Source: an uncultured Lachnospiraceae bacterium
GTDB taxonomy: Bacteria; Bacillota; Clostridia; Lachnospirales; Lachnospiraceae
Direction of reading: 5' to 3'
Assembly: GCA_947178115.1 (NCBI GenBank)
Contig: CAMWXF010000111.1
Location: 1-6,504, forward strand
DNA length: 6,504 nucleotides
The first letter of the stretch is position 1; every line of letters starts with the position of its first letter. The notes beneath the pieces are model-generated. The model saw only the letters and a list, made by a program, of their open reading frames with translations. It did no database searches and was not told where the DNA came from. Positions 5,881 through 6,504 of this stretch are shown here, in pieces. The position numbers were made by a program, and so were the translations under genes.

Positions 5881-6504
5881 ATGTACGGAAGAACAAGGCG
5901 TTATAAGAGGAGACAAAGGAGAAGAGAGGAGATCAGAGGGTATCTTCGGACGTTTGTGTGGGTGCTGACAGTAATCTGCATTCTGGTAGTTGTCGTGGCG
6001 ATGGCAGTACAGACGAACACGTCGAAGGTAGTCGCGGCGGAGATACATGAAGTTCCGATATCTACGGACGAGGCAAAGATACTCGATGTAGCGAGCGTGA
6101 TGACTAAAGGTTCCGGACGTGCGGCGCTTACAGCAGTCGAGAATGCCAAGGCGGAGGTGAACCGGGTGATCGTAATCGATCCCGGACACGGCGGCATGGA
6201 CGGGGGATGCGTCTTTGCCGGGGTATTGGAGAAGGATATCAACAGAGAAATTGCCGATAAGGTGGCGGATAAACTGCAGGCCAGAGGATATCGGGTGGTA
6301 CTGGCCAGAAAAGCGGATGATCTGGTGGATAAGGCGGATCGGATCGAGGAGGCTAACAGATTGAATGCCAGACTCTATGTAAGCATACACCAGAACTCTT
6401 ACGAAGATAACAGCGTGTCCGGGATCGAGACGTGGTATGATGAAAGTGATGAGACAGGGGCCGGGAAAAGGCTGGCGACGCTCATACAGCAGGAGTCTGT
6501 TAAG
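5881..6504 (+). CDS. N-acetylmuramoyl-L-alanine amidase, membrane-anchored (partial, 3' end outside window)
   Basis: This is a zinc amidase of the Amidase_3 (AmiC/CwlC) family, which cuts the bond between N-acetylmuramic acid and the stem peptide of peptidoglycan outside the cell. The first 208 codons are present without a stop, and the gene runs off the window. The N-terminus is strongly basic (RTRRYKRRQRRREE, 4-17), followed by a hydrophobic segment (about 22-43) that should act as a membrane anchor. A linker (about 44-94) leads to the catalytic domain, beginning VIVIDPGHGG (97-106). Expected zinc ligands are His103, Glu117 (GVLEKDIN) and His170 (VSIHQNS). The catalytic Glu near the domain end lies beyond 6504. 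The gene is preceded by the 11-bp operator-like array and by a two-component operon, which fits control of wall hydrolysis by that system. The family call is secure. Autolysin, sporulation or cell-separation roles cannot be told apart from this fragment. Confidence 0.93.
   Translation, partial: MYGRTRRYKRRQRRREEIRGYLRTFVWVLTVICILVVVVAMAVQTNTSKVVAAEIHEVPISTDEAKILDVASVMTKGSGRAALTAVENAKAEVNRVIVIDPGHGGMDGGCVFAGVLEKDINREIADKVADKLQARGYRVVLARKADDLVDKADRIEEANRLNARLYVSIHQNSYEDNSVSGIETWYDESDETGAGKRLATLIQQESVK

Noticed and set aside
5836..6390. Minus-strand open frames over the amidase gene
   Set aside because: They are antisense to a clear Amidase_3 coding region and show no recognisable domain or ribosome site.

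Overview
The window looks like chromosomal DNA from a Gram-positive Clostridia-type bacterium, most likely Lachnospiraceae. The grounds are strong AGGAGG-like ribosome binding sites, a TTG start, roughly 50% GC by eye, gene sets typical of that family, and cell-wall and two-component genes packed on one strand. The taxonomic guess is inference. All genes read on the + strand.

Bases 1-198 are non-coding as far as can be seen. They hold a near-perfect 11-bp-arm palindrome (30-53), a 12-bp palindrome (93-104) and a probable promoter region for purB. purB (199-1650) encodes adenylosuccinate lyase of the type that resembles animal ADSL closely, including catalytic His158 and the Ser-containing signature loop at 287-297. 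A 105-bp gap with no clear terminator or promoter follows.

Bases 1756-5757 form a compact four-gene unit. It holds an exported protein with two FG-GAP/VCBS-like DxDxDG motifs and an internal duplication, an OmpR/PhoB-family response regulator joined to it by an ATGA overlap, a HAMP-HisKA-HATPase sensor kinase 9 nt later, and a membrane-anchored extracytoplasmic protein with a PepSY-like C-terminal part that starts inside the kinase gene behind a perfect AGGAGG. After a 123-bp gap comes a membrane-anchored N-acetylmuramoyl-L-alanine amidase (Amidase_3, zinc ligands His103, Glu117, His170), cut by the window end at 6504.

The most interesting signal lies in that gap. Directly after the stop codon of the PepSY-like gene, seven consecutive 11-bp units each begin with TGNA (hexamers TGCAAA, TGCAAA, TGTAAC, TGCAAA, TGAAAT, TGCACC, TGTAAT). 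This is the spacing used by tandem OmpR/PhoB-family dimers, and the hexamers are close to the WalR/YycF consensus TGTWAH-N5-TGTWAH. WalR controls peptidoglycan hydrolases in Firmicutes, so a working model is that the regulator encoded upstream binds this array and controls the amidase. The exported Ca-type protein and the PepSY-like protein would then act as extracytoplasmic inputs to the kinase, as YycH and YycI do for WalK. The array is seen directly. The regulatory link is inference.
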